Assembly: GCA_944321015.1 (NCBI GenBank)
Contig: CALUJS010000002.1
Location: forward strand, 62,001 to 126,000
Source of the DNA: an uncultured Phocaeicola sp.
Lineage (GTDB): Bacteria; Bacteroidota; Bacteroidia; Bacteroidales; Bacteroidaceae
Length of the DNA: 64,000 bases
Direction of reading: 5' to 3'
Every line of letters begins with the position of its first letter. The stretch's first letter is position 1. The notes beneath the pieces are model-generated. The model was given only the letters and a program-made list of their open reading frames with translations. It ran no database searches and was not told where the DNA came from. The translations under genes were made by a program, and so were the position numbers. Shown here in pieces: positions 8,527-18,316 of the stretch.

Positions 8527-10989
8527 TCATTCTTTATTATTTTTTTGTTCCATTTGTTCTAGTTCTTCTTCTAGTAGATCTTTTGGGGTGAGGCCGAATA
8601 AGAAATAGCCCAATCGTTCTTCTATGGCTTTCATTTCTTCCTGGCTGATGCCCACCTCCGCTAGGATGGCCGATGCCTCTTCGGGCGTGAGGCTGTCGAA
8701 GTCGGCTTTGCGGGGCGTGATGATGAGGCCGGCCATGTCCAGCGCGCCCGGACTGATGGTGCGTGTGCCGTTCGTGCCGTCACCATAGCAGGCGGGGCGG
8801 TGCTTGCTGCGGGGAATAATGACGAGGCGCGTTTCTTTCCGTTCTTTGTCGTCCCAAGCCAGGAGGTTCATCCGGGGTTCGTAGTCGCCCGCCTGCCGGG
8901 GGAGCGCATAGTAGCATGTCCTCAGCAGATACTGTACCTCCTGATGTTCCAGGCCGAGGTCGTCGGGAATGGTCAGCACCAATCCCGGGCAGTGATAACC
9001 TTGCAGGCAGGAGATGGTAAGCCCATTACCCCAGTCTGTTACTGGCATGGAAGGCAGCCACTTGTCGAGTTCGTGTACCAAGGGGACGTAGCCGCCTGCG
9101 GCAGCCTGAAAATGGAGGTGGTCCGGCGCGGAAGCTCCGCTCTTAGGCCCGTTGTAGAACACGAAAAGCTCTGGCAAGCTGCGTGCCATGTCGAGCATAT
9201 CGGTAAAGTGGTCGTAGATGCGTTGCGGAGTGTGCTCGCGGTGGGGCAGGGTGAAGTGCATCGGCAGGATGGGGTAGGGGTTGACCAGCAGTTCGTAGTG
9301 TTTGGAATAGGGCATGGACAGTTGCTCCTTCGGTCGGTTGGCCGCACAGAGGAAGCAGGGACGGGCGGCCACGGACTGTCGGTCGATTTTTGCTCCCGTG
9401 GAGCGGATGCGGGCGGGGTTGTGCTGGATGATAAGTCCGTTGTCGAAACGTTTTGTCTCGCAACGCGTAAGCTCGTCGTAACGAGATCTCACATCTTCCC
9501 ATCTCCTCAGTTGTTCCCCAAAGAAATCGGCGTAGTTTGTTTCCTCTAGGTTGTGGCGGATACGGGCTTGCAGTTCCAAGGTGCGCAGGCGGTCTTTGTA
9601 GAGGTTGTTGGCGTTGACACGCTCGATGCTCAGCGCGGCGTCGGAGTTCCCTTCCCAGCGGCGACAGAGGTAAACCACGTCGTAAACGCGCTCGATGTGG
9701 TAATGGCGCGAGATGGCCAGCCCGATGGCATAGTCCTCGCCATAGCTTGTGTTGGGCAGGAGCATTTGGCGCAGCAGCGGGGTGTAGAAGGCACGGGGCG
9801 CGCCTAGCCCATTGATGCGCAGGGCGTTGTTGCGTCCGTTCTCCGGCGTCCACTCCCGGTGGTCGATGATGCCCGGCGGGATGGTGTTCAGGTCGAAGTC
9901 CGTCATGCGGTATGTGCCTACAACCATGGCGCATTGTTGTTCCCCAAAAGCCGAAACCATCGTCTCCAGCGAGTGGGGCGAACTGTAGAGGTCGTCGCTG
10001 TCGAGCTGCACGGCGTATCGTCCGCAGGCGGGATGCAGAACAGCCATGTTCCAGCAGCCGCCTATGCCGAGGTCGTCCCGTTCGGGCACAAGGTGGATGA
10101 GGCGTGCGTCCGTGGCGCGCAGCTGTTCGATGACCTCCGAAGTGCCGTCGGTCGAATGGTTGTCTACCACGATGACGTTGTATTTGAACGTCGTCTCCTG
10201 CGACAGGGCCGAGCGGATGGCGTCGCCGATGGTGCGCACCCGGTTCCGCACAGGAATGATGACGGAGGCTTTCATCTCGAAGTAGTACGGGAACGTGTGG
10301 ACATCTTCATAATCGTATGGGGCCAGATAGGCGCCGATGGCCTTTAGGTGGGCCGTGCACGCTTGTTCCATTTCGAGTTGTGCCTCGCGATTGCGCGGGT
10401 CTACGTAGTCGAACTGCTTTTCGCCGGAGGTGCGGGCGTCTATCTCGCGTTCCGTATAGAGGTATTCGTTCAGGTGAACGATATTATCGGCACCTTGCCT
10501 GCTAATCCACAGACGGAGATGATAGAGTGCGGCGGCACGGTAGTCCGGCATGTCGTTCGCACCGCAGCGGAGGGCGCTGCCCCGCACGAGCCAGAGGGCG
10601 CCGAAGTCGAAATCGTCGCGCAGGCTGCCGGGCTGATAGTCGATGAGCGGATGGGGCGTGCGGGTGCCGTCGGCACGGAGGTCGTAGTGGTCGGCATAGA
10701 CCATCCCGGCATCCGTCTGCTCGGCCACCTGAACAAGCCGCTCCAGCATGTGATAGCCCGGCTCGACGGCCACGGGACGGGTGCAGAGTAGCACGTAGTC
10801 GAATCCTCCCGCAAGATAAGCGGCCGCACGCAACCCCTCCGTGGAGCAGAGGGGAGGAGCCGTTTGTTCGATGACGCAGGATTCGCGGCTCAGGTTCAGG
10901 CTGTCCTCCTTCAAGGCACGGCGGAAAGCTTCGGCGGTGCCGCTGTCTGTATAAGGAAAGAAACAACAGAGAGTTGGTTTCGTGTTCAT
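8527..10989 (-). CDS. Glycosyltransferase family 2 fused to DUF4922 (HIT-like) domain
   Basis: 820 aa, first gene of the operon with the SpoIID and AmpG-like genes (14-bp gap). Residues 1-235 look like a degenerate GT-A unit. From about 240 a GT2 domain follows ([37 protein letters not shown] as the metal-binding Asp motif). The C-terminal part (about 515-800) is DUF4922, with [23 protein letters not shown] and [13 protein letters not shown]. The HLHFQ element matches the histidine triad of Ap4A/GDP-galactose phosphorylases. The fusion couples sugar transfer with a nucleotide-sugar phosphorylase or nucleotidyltransferase fold. Actual substrates are unknown. Confidence 0.88.
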   Translation of the reverse strand: MNTKPTLCCFFPYTDSGTAEAFRRALKEDSLNLSRESCVIEQTAPPLCSTEGLRAAAYLAGGFDYVLLCTRPVAVEPGYHMLERLVQVAEQTDAGMVYADHYDLRADGTRTPHPLIDYQPGSLRDDFDFGALWLVRGSALRCGANDMPDYRAAALYHLRLWISRQGADNIVHLNEYLYTEREIDARTSGEKQFDYVDPRNREAQLEMEQACTAHLKAIGAYLAPYDYEDVHTFPYYFEMKASVIIPVRNRVRTIGDAIRSALSQETTFKYNVIVVDNHSTDGTSEVIEQLRATDARLIHLVPERDDLGIGGCWNMAVLHPACGRYAVQLDSDDLYSSPHSLETMVSAFGEQQCAMVVGTYRMTDFDLNTIPPGIIDHREWTPENGRNNALRINGLGAPRAFYTPLLRQMLLPNTSYGEDYAIGLAISRHYHIERVYDVVYLCRRWEGNSDAALSIERVNANNLYKDRLRTLELQARIRHNLEETNYADFFGEQLRRWEDVRSRYDELTRCETKRFDNGLIIQHNPARIRSTGAKIDRQSVAARPCFLCAANRPKEQLSMPYSKHYELLVNPYPILPMHFTLPHREHTPQRIYDHFTDMLDMARSLPELFVFYNGPKSGASAPDHLHFQAAAGGYVPLVHELDKWLPSMPVTDWGNGLTISCLQGYHCPGLVLTIPDDLGLEHQEVQYLLRTCYYALPRQAGDYEPRMNLLAWDDKERKETRLVIIPRSKHRPACYGDGTNGTRTISPGALDMAGLIITPRKADFDSLTPEEASAILAEVGISQEEMKAIEERLGYFLFGLTPKDLLEEELEQMEQKNNKE

Positions 10990-11043
10990 GGTTCTTTTCT
11001 TTTTATGGGTGTCCGTTAGGGGATATTTTCGTTATAAAGTGAC

Positions 11044-11051
11044 GCAAATAT
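11044..11051 (-). promoter_or_regulatory. -7 box for the GT2-DUF4922 operon
   Basis: TATATTTG on the minus strand, 55 bp before the start codon. It lies back to back with the rlmN box at 11076-11083, as expected for a divergent promoter region. Confidence 0.5.
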
Positions 11052-11075
11052 ACGGAATATCGTTGTTTTTTCTGT

Positions 11076-11083
11076 TACCTTTG
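11076..11083 (+). promoter_or_regulatory. -7 box of rlmN
   Basis: TACCTTTG, a full match to TAnnTTTG, 26 bp upstream of the rlmN start codon. Confidence 0.55.
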
Positions 11084-11109
11084 CCACGATAATTACTATC
11101 CTTAGAGAA

Positions 11110-12162
11110 ATGGAGAACGACAAACCGACACTTCTGGGCATGACATTGCCGGAAATACAAGCGGTGGCCGCCGAGTTGGGCATGCCCCGTTTTGCAGCCA
11201 AGCAGATTGCCGCTTGGATATACGATAAGAAGGTGGCCGACATCGACGGCATGACCAATCTCTCCCTCAAGCACAGGGAACTCCTGAAATCGCGTTACGA
11301 ACTGGGTGCGTCGGCTCCCGTGGAGGCCGTGCACTCGGTTGACGGAACGGTGAAATATCTGTTCCCCGCCGGAGAAGGGCGTTACGTCGAGGCTGTCTAC
11401 ATCCCCGAAGCCGAGCGGGCCACGCTGTGCGTATCTTCCCAAGTGGGATGCAAGATGAACTGCCTCTTCTGCGCGACGGGCAAGCAAGGCTTTACCGCCA
11501 ATCTCACCCCGGCGCAAATCCTCAACCAAATCTATTCCCTTCCCGAACGCGACACGCTCACCAACGTGGTGTTCATGGGTATGGGTGAACCGATGGACAA
11601 CCTCGACAACGTGCTCCGTGCTTTGGAAATCCTCACGGCCGACTACGGCTATGCCTGGAGTCCCAAGCGCATCACCGTCTCCACCGTCGGACTGCGCAAG
11701 GGCCTGCGCCGCTTCATCGAGGAGAGCGACTGCCACTTGGCCATCAGCCTGCATACGCCCGTGCCGGAGCAGCGCGCCGAACTGATGCCCGCCGAGCGCG
11801 CCTATTCCATCACCGACATGGTGAACCTGCTCCACGACTACGACTTCAGCCATCAGCGACGCCTGTCGTTCGAATACATCATGTTCAAGGGCGTGAACGA
11901 CACGCTGCAATATGCCGAAGCGTTGGTGCGCCTCCTGCGCGGACTGGACTGCCGCGTCAACCTCATCCGCTTCCATGCCATACCCGGCGTAGACCTGGAG
12001 GGCAGCAGCATGGATCGCATGATTGCCTTCCGCGATTATCTGACGCAGCACGGCATCTTCTCCACCATTCGTGCCTCACGCGGCGAGGACATCTTTGCCG
12101 CTTGCGGCATGTTGTCCACGGCAGAGACTCAAAAACGTAAGAACTCAAAACACACCAATTAA
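11110..12162 (+). CDS. rlmN: 23S rRNA (adenine2503-C2)-methyltransferase, radical SAM
   Basis: 350 aa, the usual RlmN length. The radical-SAM cluster motif CKMNCLFC gives Cys114, Cys118 and Cys121. The downstream GMGEPMDN and the C-terminal AACGM, whose Cys332 should be the methyl-carrying cysteine, are RlmN hallmarks. The enzyme methylates A2503 of 23S rRNA and A37 of some tRNAs. Its stop lies 4 bp before pdxA, so the two genes are probably co-transcribed from the promoter at 11076. Confidence 0.97.
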   Translation: MENDKPTLLGMTLPEIQAVAAELGMPRFAAKQIAAWIYDKKVADIDGMTNLSLKHRELLKSRYELGASAPVEAVHSVDGTVKYLFPAGEGRYVEAVYIPEAERATLCVSSQVGCKMNCLFCATGKQGFTANLTPAQILNQIYSLPERDTLTNVVFMGMGEPMDNLDNVLRALEILTADYGYAWSPKRITVSTVGLRKGLRRFIEESDCHLAISLHTPVPEQRAELMPAERAYSITDMVNLLHDYDFSHQRRLSFEYIMFKGVNDTLQYAEALVRLLRGLDCRVNLIRFHAIPGVDLEGSSMDRMIAFRDYLTQHGIFSTIRASRGEDIFAACGMLSTAETQKRKNSKHTN

Positions 12163-12166
12163 CAAT

Positions 12167-13270
12167 ATGGAACGAAACAAGATAAGAGTGGGTATTACCC
12201 AAGGCGACATCAACGGCGTGGGCTACGAGGTCATCTTCAAGACCTTCTCCGACCCCGTCATGCTCGACATGTGCACACCTATTATATATGGCTCGCCCAA
12301 GGTGGCGGCCTATCATCGCAAGGCGCTCGACCTGCAGGCCAACTTCAGCATCATCAATACCGCATCGGAGGCGGCCCACGGAAAGCTCAGCGTGGTCAAC
12401 TGTGCGAACGACGAAATCAAGGTGGAGTTTTCCAAGCCTTCGCCCGAAGCCGGACGCGCCGCCTTTGACGCGCTCGAACGCGCGTTGGCCGAATATCGTG
12501 CCGGACTCATCGACGTCCTCGTCACCGCGCCCATCAACAAGGCCGCCATCCAGTCGGAGGCATTCCGTTTCCCCGGCCACACGGAGTACATCCAGGAGCG
12601 TGCGGGCCGTGGCGGCAAGGCCCTCATGATACTGATGAAGGACGAGTTGCGTGTGGCCCTCGTCACCGCCCACATTCCCGTGAAAGACATTTCGGCCACG
12701 CTGACCAAGGAACTCATCGAGGAGAAGATAGCCGTCTTCAACCGTTCGCTGAAGGTCGACTTTGCCATCGACTGCCCGCGAATCGCCGTGCTGGCCCTCA
12801 ATCCTCATGCCGGCGACGGAGGTCTGCTGGGAACGGAGGAAAAAGAAGTCATCATCCCCGCCATGGAGGCCGCAAGAGCCAAGGGCGTGCAGTGCTTCGG
12901 TCCCTTTGCCGCCGACGGATTCATGGGCTCGGACGCCCTGACCCGTTTCGACGGCGTGTTGGCCATGTATCACGACCAGGGCCTCGCCCCCTTCAAGGCG
13001 CTGGCCATGGACGAAGGCGTGAACTTCACCGCCGGCCTGCCCATCGTGCGCACTTCGCCCGACCACGGCACGGCCTACGACATCGCGGGCAAGGGCGTGG
13101 CCTCGGAGGCCTCGTTCCGTCATGCCGTCTATGCCGCACTCGACATCTATCGCAACCGGATGCGCGACCGGGAAATGCGCGCCAATCCCTTGCGCAAGCA
13201 ATATTTCGACAAGCGCGACGACAGCGACAAGCTGAAGCTCGACACCGTGGACGACGGGGATACGCTGTGA
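12167..13270 (+). CDS. pdxA: 4-hydroxythreonine-4-phosphate dehydrogenase
   Basis: 367 aa from the ATG at 12167, chosen because the protein then begins MERNKIRVGITQGDINGVG, the conserved PdxA N-terminus; upstream in-frame codons lie in rlmN. Metal-binding histidines are visible in FPGHTEY, MYHDQGLAPFK and PDHGTAYDIAGKG. PdxA oxidises 4-phosphohydroxy-threonine with NAD in the DXP-dependent pyridoxal phosphate pathway. No other pyridoxine gene lies nearby. A hairpin at 13291-13337 closes the unit. Confidence 0.96.
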   Translation: MERNKIRVGITQGDINGVGYEVIFKTFSDPVMLDMCTPIIYGSPKVAAYHRKALDLQANFSIINTASEAAHGKLSVVNCANDEIKVEFSKPSPEAGRAAFDALERALAEYRAGLIDVLVTAPINKAAIQSEAFRFPGHTEYIQERAGRGGKALMILMKDELRVALVTAHIPVKDISATLTKELIEEKIAVFNRSLKVDFAIDCPRIAVLALNPHAGDGGLLGTEEKEVIIPAMEAARAKGVQCFGPFAADGFMGSDALTRFDGVLAMYHDQGLAPFKALAMDEGVNFTAGLPIVRTSPDHGTAYDIAGKGVASEASFRHAVYAALDIYRNRMRDREMRANPLRKQYFDKRDDSDKLKLDTVDDGDTL

Positions 13271-13290
13271 TTTTGTTTGACGCGGAACTT

Positions 13291-13337
13291 ACGCGGATGA
13301 GGCGGATAAGCAATCGGAGAATCTGCCTCATCCGCGT
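13291..13337. terminator. Hairpin between convergent pdxA and the secreted-protein gene
   Basis: Perfect 13-bp arms ACGCGGATGAGGC (13291-13303) and its complement (13325-13337). The T-run after it is short (TTTCTTATT), so it may be a modest bidirectional terminator. The arm resembles the CATCCGCG-type sequences in the 61.9-62.9 kb repeats. Confidence 0.55.
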
Positions 13338-13348
13338 TTCTTATTGCC

Positions 13349-13960
13349 TCATCGGCTGTAGTAGTCGTACATGTTGTTCATGAACGTGCGAAACAGATTG
13401 CCCGCGCTGTTGTAATTGTAGTTGCCGGGGACGTGCTGCTCCAGCACCAGGCGTTCCTGCCCGGTGGAGATGTCGTAGAAATCGCATGTTACGACCATGT
13501 AGTTGACGTAGTTCTTGCCGCCCTTGCTTACCAGCACATAGTTTGCCGACCCGTGTTTCGCGCCATTTCCGGGTTGGGACATGCTCAGTCCCAAGGAGAT
13601 GCCGTCTCCCCAGAAGATACATTGGGTCATGTGCGTGTTGTTGCCCAGCGCTTCGTTGCTTCGCCTTACTTTTTGGGGCATGTCCATGAAACTCATGCAG
13701 CCATAGCGTTTCCATGTGTCCGAATCGTCGCCCACCAGGTAAATGTAGTCGCTGGAAACGTAGCCGGAGCTTTTCCCTCCGTAGCACAGGGCGAAGTTTA
13801 TCATCAGGGGAGGATCGGCTTGGCTAAAGTCCTTATCGCCTTGGTTCATCAATATGGCCCAGACTTTCATCAGCCGGCAATTCGCAATGTCCGGCGTTTG
13901 TGCCTGCAGTCCCGTAGCGAGGGCGAGCAGGAACAGAAAAATCGTGATGCTTCTTTTCAT
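13349..13960 (-). CDS. Secreted protein of unknown function
   Basis: 203 aa from the ATG at 13960, which gives a clear signal peptide (KRSITIFLFLLALATGLQAQ). Longer in-frame readings run into the tandem repeats upstream and are rejected. The mature part has no motif I recognise. It contains two cysteines near YGCMSF and TQCIFWGDG and a YY-rich end (NMYDYYSR). It stands alone, convergent with pdxA, with its own -7 box at 13994-14001. Probably periplasmic or outer-membrane associated; no function is proposed. Confidence 0.8.
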   Translation of the reverse strand: MKRSITIFLFLLALATGLQAQTPDIANCRLMKVWAILMNQGDKDFSQADPPLMINFALCYGGKSSGYVSSDYIYLVGDDSDTWKRYGCMSFMDMPQKVRRSNEALGNNTHMTQCIFWGDGISLGLSMSQPGNGAKHGSANYVLVSKGGKNYVNYMVVTCDFYDISTGQERLVLEQHVPGNYNYNSAGNLFRTFMNNMYDYYSR

Positions 13961-13993
13961 AACGGTATGATTTTGAAGGTTAATATCCGCTGG

Positions 13994-14001
13994 CAAATGT
14001 A
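13994..14001 (-). promoter_or_regulatory. -7 box of the secreted-protein gene
   Basis: TACATTTG on the minus strand, 33 bp before the start codon at 13960. This supports that start over longer ones. Confidence 0.45.
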
Positions 14002-14109
14002 CATAAAAGATTTCGCCTCGCCACACATCCCGTGTCGTGTTTTTTTGAGGATGACTCGCAGTGCGTCCGTGTAGTGGCGGGGGTCCGCCCGCCTGAATTT
14101 CCACGTCCG

Positions 14110-14390
14110 GATGCCGTTGCATACGTGCAGGAGCAGAAACCTGGGCCTTGGCGGGCTGTTGCAAGCGTGCGACAGTATTTCCTAGGCCTTGGTTGAGCTG
14201 TTGCAAGCATGCGACAGCATTTGAGGCCTTGATTGAGCTGTTGCAAGCGTGCGACAGCATTTCCGAGGCCTTGATTGAGCTGTTGCAAGCGTGCGACAGC
14301 ATTTCCGAGGCCTTGATTGAGCTGTTGCAAGCATGCGACAGCATTTCCAAGGGCTTGGCCGGGTTGCCGCACGTGTGCAACAGTCAAAAA
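14110..14390. repeat. 42-bp tandem array, TTGCAAGC family, 7 units
   Basis: The TTGCA/TTGCC element recurs at 14117, 14159, 14201, 14241, 14283, 14325 and 14364 (steps 42, 42, 40, 42, 42, 39). Each full unit holds two dyads about 21 bp apart: a quasi-palindrome reading GCTGT.GCA.GC.TGC.ACAGC and the palindrome AGGCCT. Because 42 is a multiple of three, long low-complexity frames appear on both strands, which I do not call as genes. Confidence 0.92.
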
Positions 14391-14414
14391 AACGGAATTT
14401 TGGTGCCGAATCGG

Positions 14415-14512
14415 CTTTGCCCCGATATGGACGCCCGCTTCCGGGCATATGAAGGCTCGTGCGTCGGCATATGGACGCCCGTGTCCGGACATATGGAGGC
14501 TCGCGGGCGGAC
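14415..14512. repeat. 22-bp phased dyad array, CATATG family, 4 units
   Basis: GATATG, CATATG, CATATG and CATATG start at 14424, 14446, 14468 and 14490, exactly 22 bp apart, with the same GGAC/GGCTC flanks as the 5.9 kb array. It abuts the 42-bp array and ends 2-5 bp before the xseA stop codon. Confidence 0.92.
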
Positions 14513-14514
14513 AA

Positions 14515-15744
14515 TCATTCCACCACGCTCCTGATTTCGCCCTTGGCCAGGCGGGTCGTCAGGCGGTCGCCGGATGCGAGCTGCGCGGCGTCGGTCACGG
14601 CATGGCCGTCTTTCAGCGTGATGCTGTATCCCCGGGCCAGCAGCCGGTCGGGGCTGAGGGCGCGGATGCGCTGTTCCAGCAGTTGGAGGCGATGGCCTTC
14701 CTTCTCGCGGAGCGTGCGCACGAGCCAGGGGATGCGCTGCGTCCATTGCTCCGTGCGGTACTTCTCCTTCAGCAGACGCGAGCGTGTGGCCGAGTCGATG
14801 CGGTGTGACAGCCCTCCGATGAGCCGCTCTTCGCGCTCCAGCCTGAGGAGCGTGTTGTGGCGGATGCGGGCGGCGCAGTCGTCCACGGTCTGTCCCGACT
14901 CGTGCATGCGGGCAATGAGATATTCGGCTGCGGCCGTGGGCGTCTTGACGCGGGTGTGGGCCACGGCGTCGATGACCGTGTCGTCGCGCTCGTGGCCGAT
15001 GCCGGTGATGATGGGCAGGGGGAACTGGGCGCAGTTGGCGGCCAGCAGATAGGAGTCGAAGTTCGAGAGGTCCGACGTGGCGCCTCCTCCGCGGATGATG
15101 ACAACGACGTCCCAGCTGTCGACGTGCCTGTAGATGCGGTCGAGGGCGGCGATGATGCTCCCTTCCACCCGCTCGCCCTGCATCATGGCCGGGAACAGGC
15201 GGGGGTAGAACACGTAGCCGTGGGGGTTGGCCGCGAGCTGGTTGCAGAAGTCGCCATATCCGGCTGCGGTGGCCGACGAGATGACCGCCACGCGCTGAGG
15301 CAGCAGGGGCATGGGCAGCTCCTTGTTGAGCGTCAGCACGCCCTCGGCCTCGAGCCGGGCCAATATCTCGCGCCGGCGGCGGGCCATGTCGCCCAGGGTG
15401 TACGACGGGTCGATGTCGGTGATGACGAGCGAATAGCCATACAGCTCGTGGAAGCTGACTGCGACCTTCACCATCACCTTGATGCCTGAGACGAACGCCT
15501 GACCCGTCTCCTGCTCGAAGTAGGGGCGCAGCAGGCGGTACGTCTGGCTCCATATCATGGCGCGCGCCTTGGCTATCAGGTTGTTGCCGCGCGCGTCCTT
15601 CTCGATGAGCTCCAGGTAGCAGTGCCCCGTGGCGTTGCTGCGCACGTCGCTCAGTTCGGCCTGCACCCAGTATTCGTCGGGGATAGCCTCTTCCAGCCGG
15701 CGGCGCACGAGGTTGTTCAGTTCGTATAGCGAGAGTGCTTCCAT
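14515..15744 (-). CDS. xseA: Exodeoxyribonuclease VII large subunit
   Basis: 409 aa from the ATG at 15744 (protein begins MEALSLYELN). Upstream codons of the same frame lie inside the subtilase gene and are not used. An N-terminal OB-fold (about 15-95, YWVQAELSDVRSNATGHCY) is followed by the catalytic XseA domain with VISSATAAGYGDF, RGGGATSDLSNFDSY and TGIGHERDDTVID. Exo VII degrades single-stranded DNA and needs the small subunit XseB. No xseB is visible next to it. It starts 1 bp after the subtilase stop, so it belongs to the mnmA-subtilase-xseA operon. Confidence 0.95.
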   Translation of the reverse strand: MEALSLYELNNLVRRRLEEAIPDEYWVQAELSDVRSNATGHCYLELIEKDARGNNLIAKARAMIWSQTYRLLRPYFEQETGQAFVSGIKVMVKVAVSFHELYGYSLVITDIDPSYTLGDMARRRREILARLEAEGVLTLNKELPMPLLPQRVAVISSATAAGYGDFCNQLAANPHGYVFYPRLFPAMMQGERVEGSIIAALDRIYRHVDSWDVVVIIRGGGATSDLSNFDSYLLAANCAQFPLPIITGIGHERDDTVIDAVAHTRVKTPTAAAEYLIARMHESGQTVDDCAARIRHNTLLRLEREERLIGGLSHRIDSATRSRLLKEKYRTEQWTQRIPWLVRTLREKEGHRLQLLEQRIRALSPDRLLARGYSITLKDGHAVTDAAQLASGDRLTTRLAKGEIRSVVE

Positions 15745-15745
15745 C

Positions 15746-17110
15746 TTAGTTTCGGGAGTTGAGATAGGCCGCCCAGAAGTCGGGGATGCCGTAGCCGTAG
15801 ATGTTGTCGGGCACGTCGTGGCGGTTGCCCGATGCGCGCACGAGGTCGATGATTTCGCGTGCGGTGAGTTGCGGACAGGCCTGCCACAGGCAAGCCACCG
15901 CCCCGCAAAGGATGGGGGCTGCAAACGAAGTGCCGTTGGCCCTGCCCACCCGTCCGTCGGGGCGAATCACGGCCGCCTGTCCGCCGCGCGCCATCACGTC
16001 GGGCTTCACTCGTCCGTCGGCCGTGTGGCCCACCGAGGAGAAGTTGGTGTTCTGGCCGTGGGCGTCCACCGCGCCCACGGTGAGCACGGCGTCGGCATCG
16101 GCCGGGGGAGTGATTTTCTTCCATGGCTTGTCGCCCATGTTGCCCGCGCTGCACACGATGACCATGCCCTTGTCGGCAGCCATCGACGCGGTGGCCGACA
16201 TCAGCGACGTGCGTCCGTCGAGGTCGCGGTAGCGGTAGTTCCCCAGGGCGTCGTCGAAGGCATAATAGCCCAGCGAGGTGTTGATGATGTCCACGCCCAC
16301 GCTGTCGGCATACTCCACGGCCTGCGCCCAATAGTCTTCCTCGGCCGGGCATTCGCAGTCGGGGTCTTCCGAGCAGAACAGCCAGTAAGCGGAGGCGGGA
16401 GCGGTGCCCACCATGACGTAGGGCGAGTCGGCCGCCATGCACGAGAGGACGCTCGTGCCGTGGTCCATCTCGGCATAGACGTCCCATCCCGGATGGACGA
16501 AGTTGCGCGTGCCCATCACCTCGACGTGCCTCAGCAGGGGGATGGCGTCGGCGTTGAGGAAGCCTCCGTCGATGACGGCAATGGTCATCCCCTCGCCGCG
16601 GAATCCGGCTTTGTGCAGCGCGTCGACGCCGAGCATCCCGGTCTGGTTCTGCGCCGCGCCGTAGTAGGCGTCCAGCCGCGTGTCGGAGGGGCTTATGCGG
16701 TTCCTGCGGTTGGGGTCGCGAGGGGGAAGGCTGTCGGATGCCGTCCACACCTTTATGATATGGCGCACGAAGGGCAGGGCTTCGACGAGGGCCAGGCGGG
16801 TGGTGTCGTCGGTCTCCACCAGGGCCGTGTTGTTCCAGCGGCTGGTGCCCACCACCTTCACTCCGGCGGCTTCCAGCCGGGTCAGGTAGACGGCGGGCAC
16901 GGGCAGGTCGGTCGAGTCGACTGCCAGATGCTGGCGTTGGCGGCGGGCCAGCGCTTTGGAGGAAAGGAAGTCTTGCGGGCGGGCGAGCGAATACTCGGTC
17001 GGCGCCTTGTCGGTCAGCTCCACACGGTAGCGGCGGAGCGGCGTCCCGGCCGACAGCGTGTCGGCAAGCAGGGCGCACAGGAGCAGGAGGAGGGTGATGT
17101 GCTTTCTCAT
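15746..17110 (-). CDS. S8 family subtilisin-like serine peptidase
   Basis: 454 aa from the ATG at 17110, which yields a signal peptide ([20 protein letters not shown]) and overlaps the mnmA stop by 4 bp (ATGA), suggesting coupled translation. The triad is complete: Asp181 in IAVIDGGF, His217 in MDHGTSV and Ser395 in NGTSFAAP. Residues 22-170 probably form a prodomain. Several cysteines lie in an insert near 240-260 ([15 protein letters not shown]). The enzyme should act in the periplasm or on the cell surface; its targets are unknown. No type IX secretion tail is evident. Confidence 0.93.
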   Translation of the reverse strand: MRKHITLLLLLCALLADTLSAGTPLRRYRVELTDKAPTEYSLARPQDFLSSKALARRQRQHLAVDSTDLPVPAVYLTRLEAAGVKVVGTSRWNNTALVETDDTTRLALVEALPFVRHIIKVWTASDSLPPRDPNRRNRISPSDTRLDAYYGAAQNQTGMLGVDALHKAGFRGEGMTIAVIDGGFLNADAIPLLRHVEVMGTRNFVHPGWDVYAEMDHGTSVLSCMAADSPYVMVGTAPASAYWLFCSEDPDCECPAEEDYWAQAVEYADSVGVDIINTSLGYYAFDDALGNYRYRDLDGRTSLMSATASMAADKGMVIVCSAGNMGDKPWKKITPPADADAVLTVGAVDAHGQNTNFSSVGHTADGRVKPDVMARGGQAAVIRPDGRVGRANGTSFAAPILCGAVACLWQACPQLTAREIIDLVRASGNRHDVPDNIYGYGIPDFWAAYLNSRN

Positions 17111-18228
17111 AACGTGGGTGTTGGTTCGATGTACATGCCTATGCCGCGCTGCGACGCTATCAGCGCTCCGCCCACCACGCGGCGGCCCGAGTAGAACACG
17201 GCCGACTGGCCGGGAGCGATGGACGAGGCTTCCTCGGCGAAGCTCACCAGCCAGCGGTCGGCGTCGACGGGGCGCACGCTGCATGCGATGGGACGGCTGC
17301 GATAGCGGATGCGCACGCTCAGCTCCGGCTCGGCGAAGAAGCGCGCGGGGTCCACCATGCGCGGGTGCTCCACCAGCATGTGGCGCGTCTTGAGGCGGTC
17401 GGCGTCGCCCAGCATCACGGTGTTCTTCTCGGGGTTCAGCTTCAGCACGTAGGCCGGGCGGCCCAGGGCGATGTCCAGCCCCTTGCGCTGGCCTATGGTG
17501 TAGTAGGGGAAGCCTTTGTGGACGCCCAGGGGAACGCCGGCGGCATTGACGAACTTGCCCGGGCCGATGCGCTCGTCCAGGTCGGGCACCATGAGCCGCA
17601 GGAAGTCGCGGTAGTCGCCCTCGACGAAGCACACCTCCATGCTCTCGCCCTCGCGGGCCTTGGCCTCGAAGCCGCGGCGGTGCAGATAGCGGCGCACGTC
17701 GTCCTTCGTCATCGAGCCCAGGGGGAAGAGGCAGCGGCGGAACACGTCCTCGCCCACGCGCCAGAGGAAGTACGACTGGTCCTTGCGCTCGTCGTCGCCC
17801 GCCGCCACGTAGGCATGGCCCTCGACCTCCTCCACGCGCGAATAGTGGCCCGTGGCGATGAGGCCGCATCCCGTGCGGTCGGCCCACTCCGTGAGCACGC
17901 GGAACTTGAACAGCGGGTTGCACAGCGCGCAGGGGTTGGGCGTGCGCCCGTTCAGATATTCGTCGACGAAGTTCCCCACCACCACGCGGCGGAACTCCTC
18001 GCGCACGTCGGCCACGTGGTGGGGGATGCCCAGGCGGTCGGCCAGGCGGCGCGCCTCGACGATGTGGTCGGGCAGGTCCTGGCTGGGGGTGGAGAACTGC
18101 GAGGGAGAGTCCCATGTGCGCATGGTCACCCCCGTGATGTCATATCCCTGTTCTTGCAACATCAGGCAGGCGGCCGTGCTGTCGATGCCGCCGCTCATGC
18201 CCACGAGTACTTTCTTGTTGTCTGTCAT
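17107..18228 (-). CDS. mnmA: tRNA-specific 2-thiouridylase MnmA
   Basis: 373 aa from the ATG at 18228 ([18 protein letters not shown]), which places the PP-loop at the N-terminus as in all MnmA proteins. An upstream in-frame start would overlap the promoter box. Catalytic cysteines are in [10 protein letters not shown] (about 100) and [10 protein letters not shown] (about 195). The motif GHYSRV and the C-terminal domain with [14 protein letters not shown] are typical. MnmA thiolates U34 of Glu, Gln and Lys tRNAs. First gene of an operon with a subtilase and xseA. Confidence 0.95.
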   Translation of the reverse strand: MTDNKKVLVGMSGGIDSTAACLMLQEQGYDITGVTMRTWDSPSQFSTPSQDLPDHIVEARRLADRLGIPHHVADVREEFRRVVVGNFVDEYLNGRTPNPCALCNPLFKFRVLTEWADRTGCGLIATGHYSRVEEVEGHAYVAAGDDERKDQSYFLWRVGEDVFRRCLFPLGSMTKDDVRRYLHRRGFEAKAREGESMEVCFVEGDYRDFLRLMVPDLDERIGPGKFVNAAGVPLGVHKGFPYYTIGQRKGLDIALGRPAYVLKLNPEKNTVMLGDADRLKTRHMLVEHPRMVDPARFFAEPELSVRIRYRSRPIACSVRPVDADRWLVSFAEEASSIAPGQSAVFYSGRRVVGGALIASQRGIGMYIEPTPTL

Positions 18229-18261
18229 TGTGCTAGTCGATGTGTCGTCCCTAGTGTGGGG

Positions 18262-18269
18262 CAAAGATA
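18262..18269 (-). promoter_or_regulatory. Promoter of the mnmA operon
   Basis: -7 box TATCTTTG on the minus strand, 33 bp before the mnmA ATG. CTTG lies 20 bp further upstream, one mismatch from the -33 consensus TTTG. Confidence 0.55.
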
Positions 18270-18316
18270 AGCGATTCGCGCGTAAGATTCAAGGACCGGG
18301 CGCGAAGAGTTGGGCC

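Noticed and set aside
5870..8608. Long plus-strand frames (462 and 446 codons) opposite the AmpG-like and SpoIID genes
   Set aside because: Shadow frames of conserved minus-strand genes; composition is His/Arg/Gly heavy and no family is recognisable.
14110..14515. Open frames of 100-170 codons with 14-residue repeats (for example ALIELLQACDSISE) on both strands
   Set aside because: They are by-products of the 42-bp array, which is a multiple of three. There is no start context, no homology to known proteins, and they overlap each other in several frames.
14400..14515. An xseB gene following xseA
   Set aside because: The space after xseA is filled by the CATATG array and the next gene is unrelated, so XseB must be encoded elsewhere if present.
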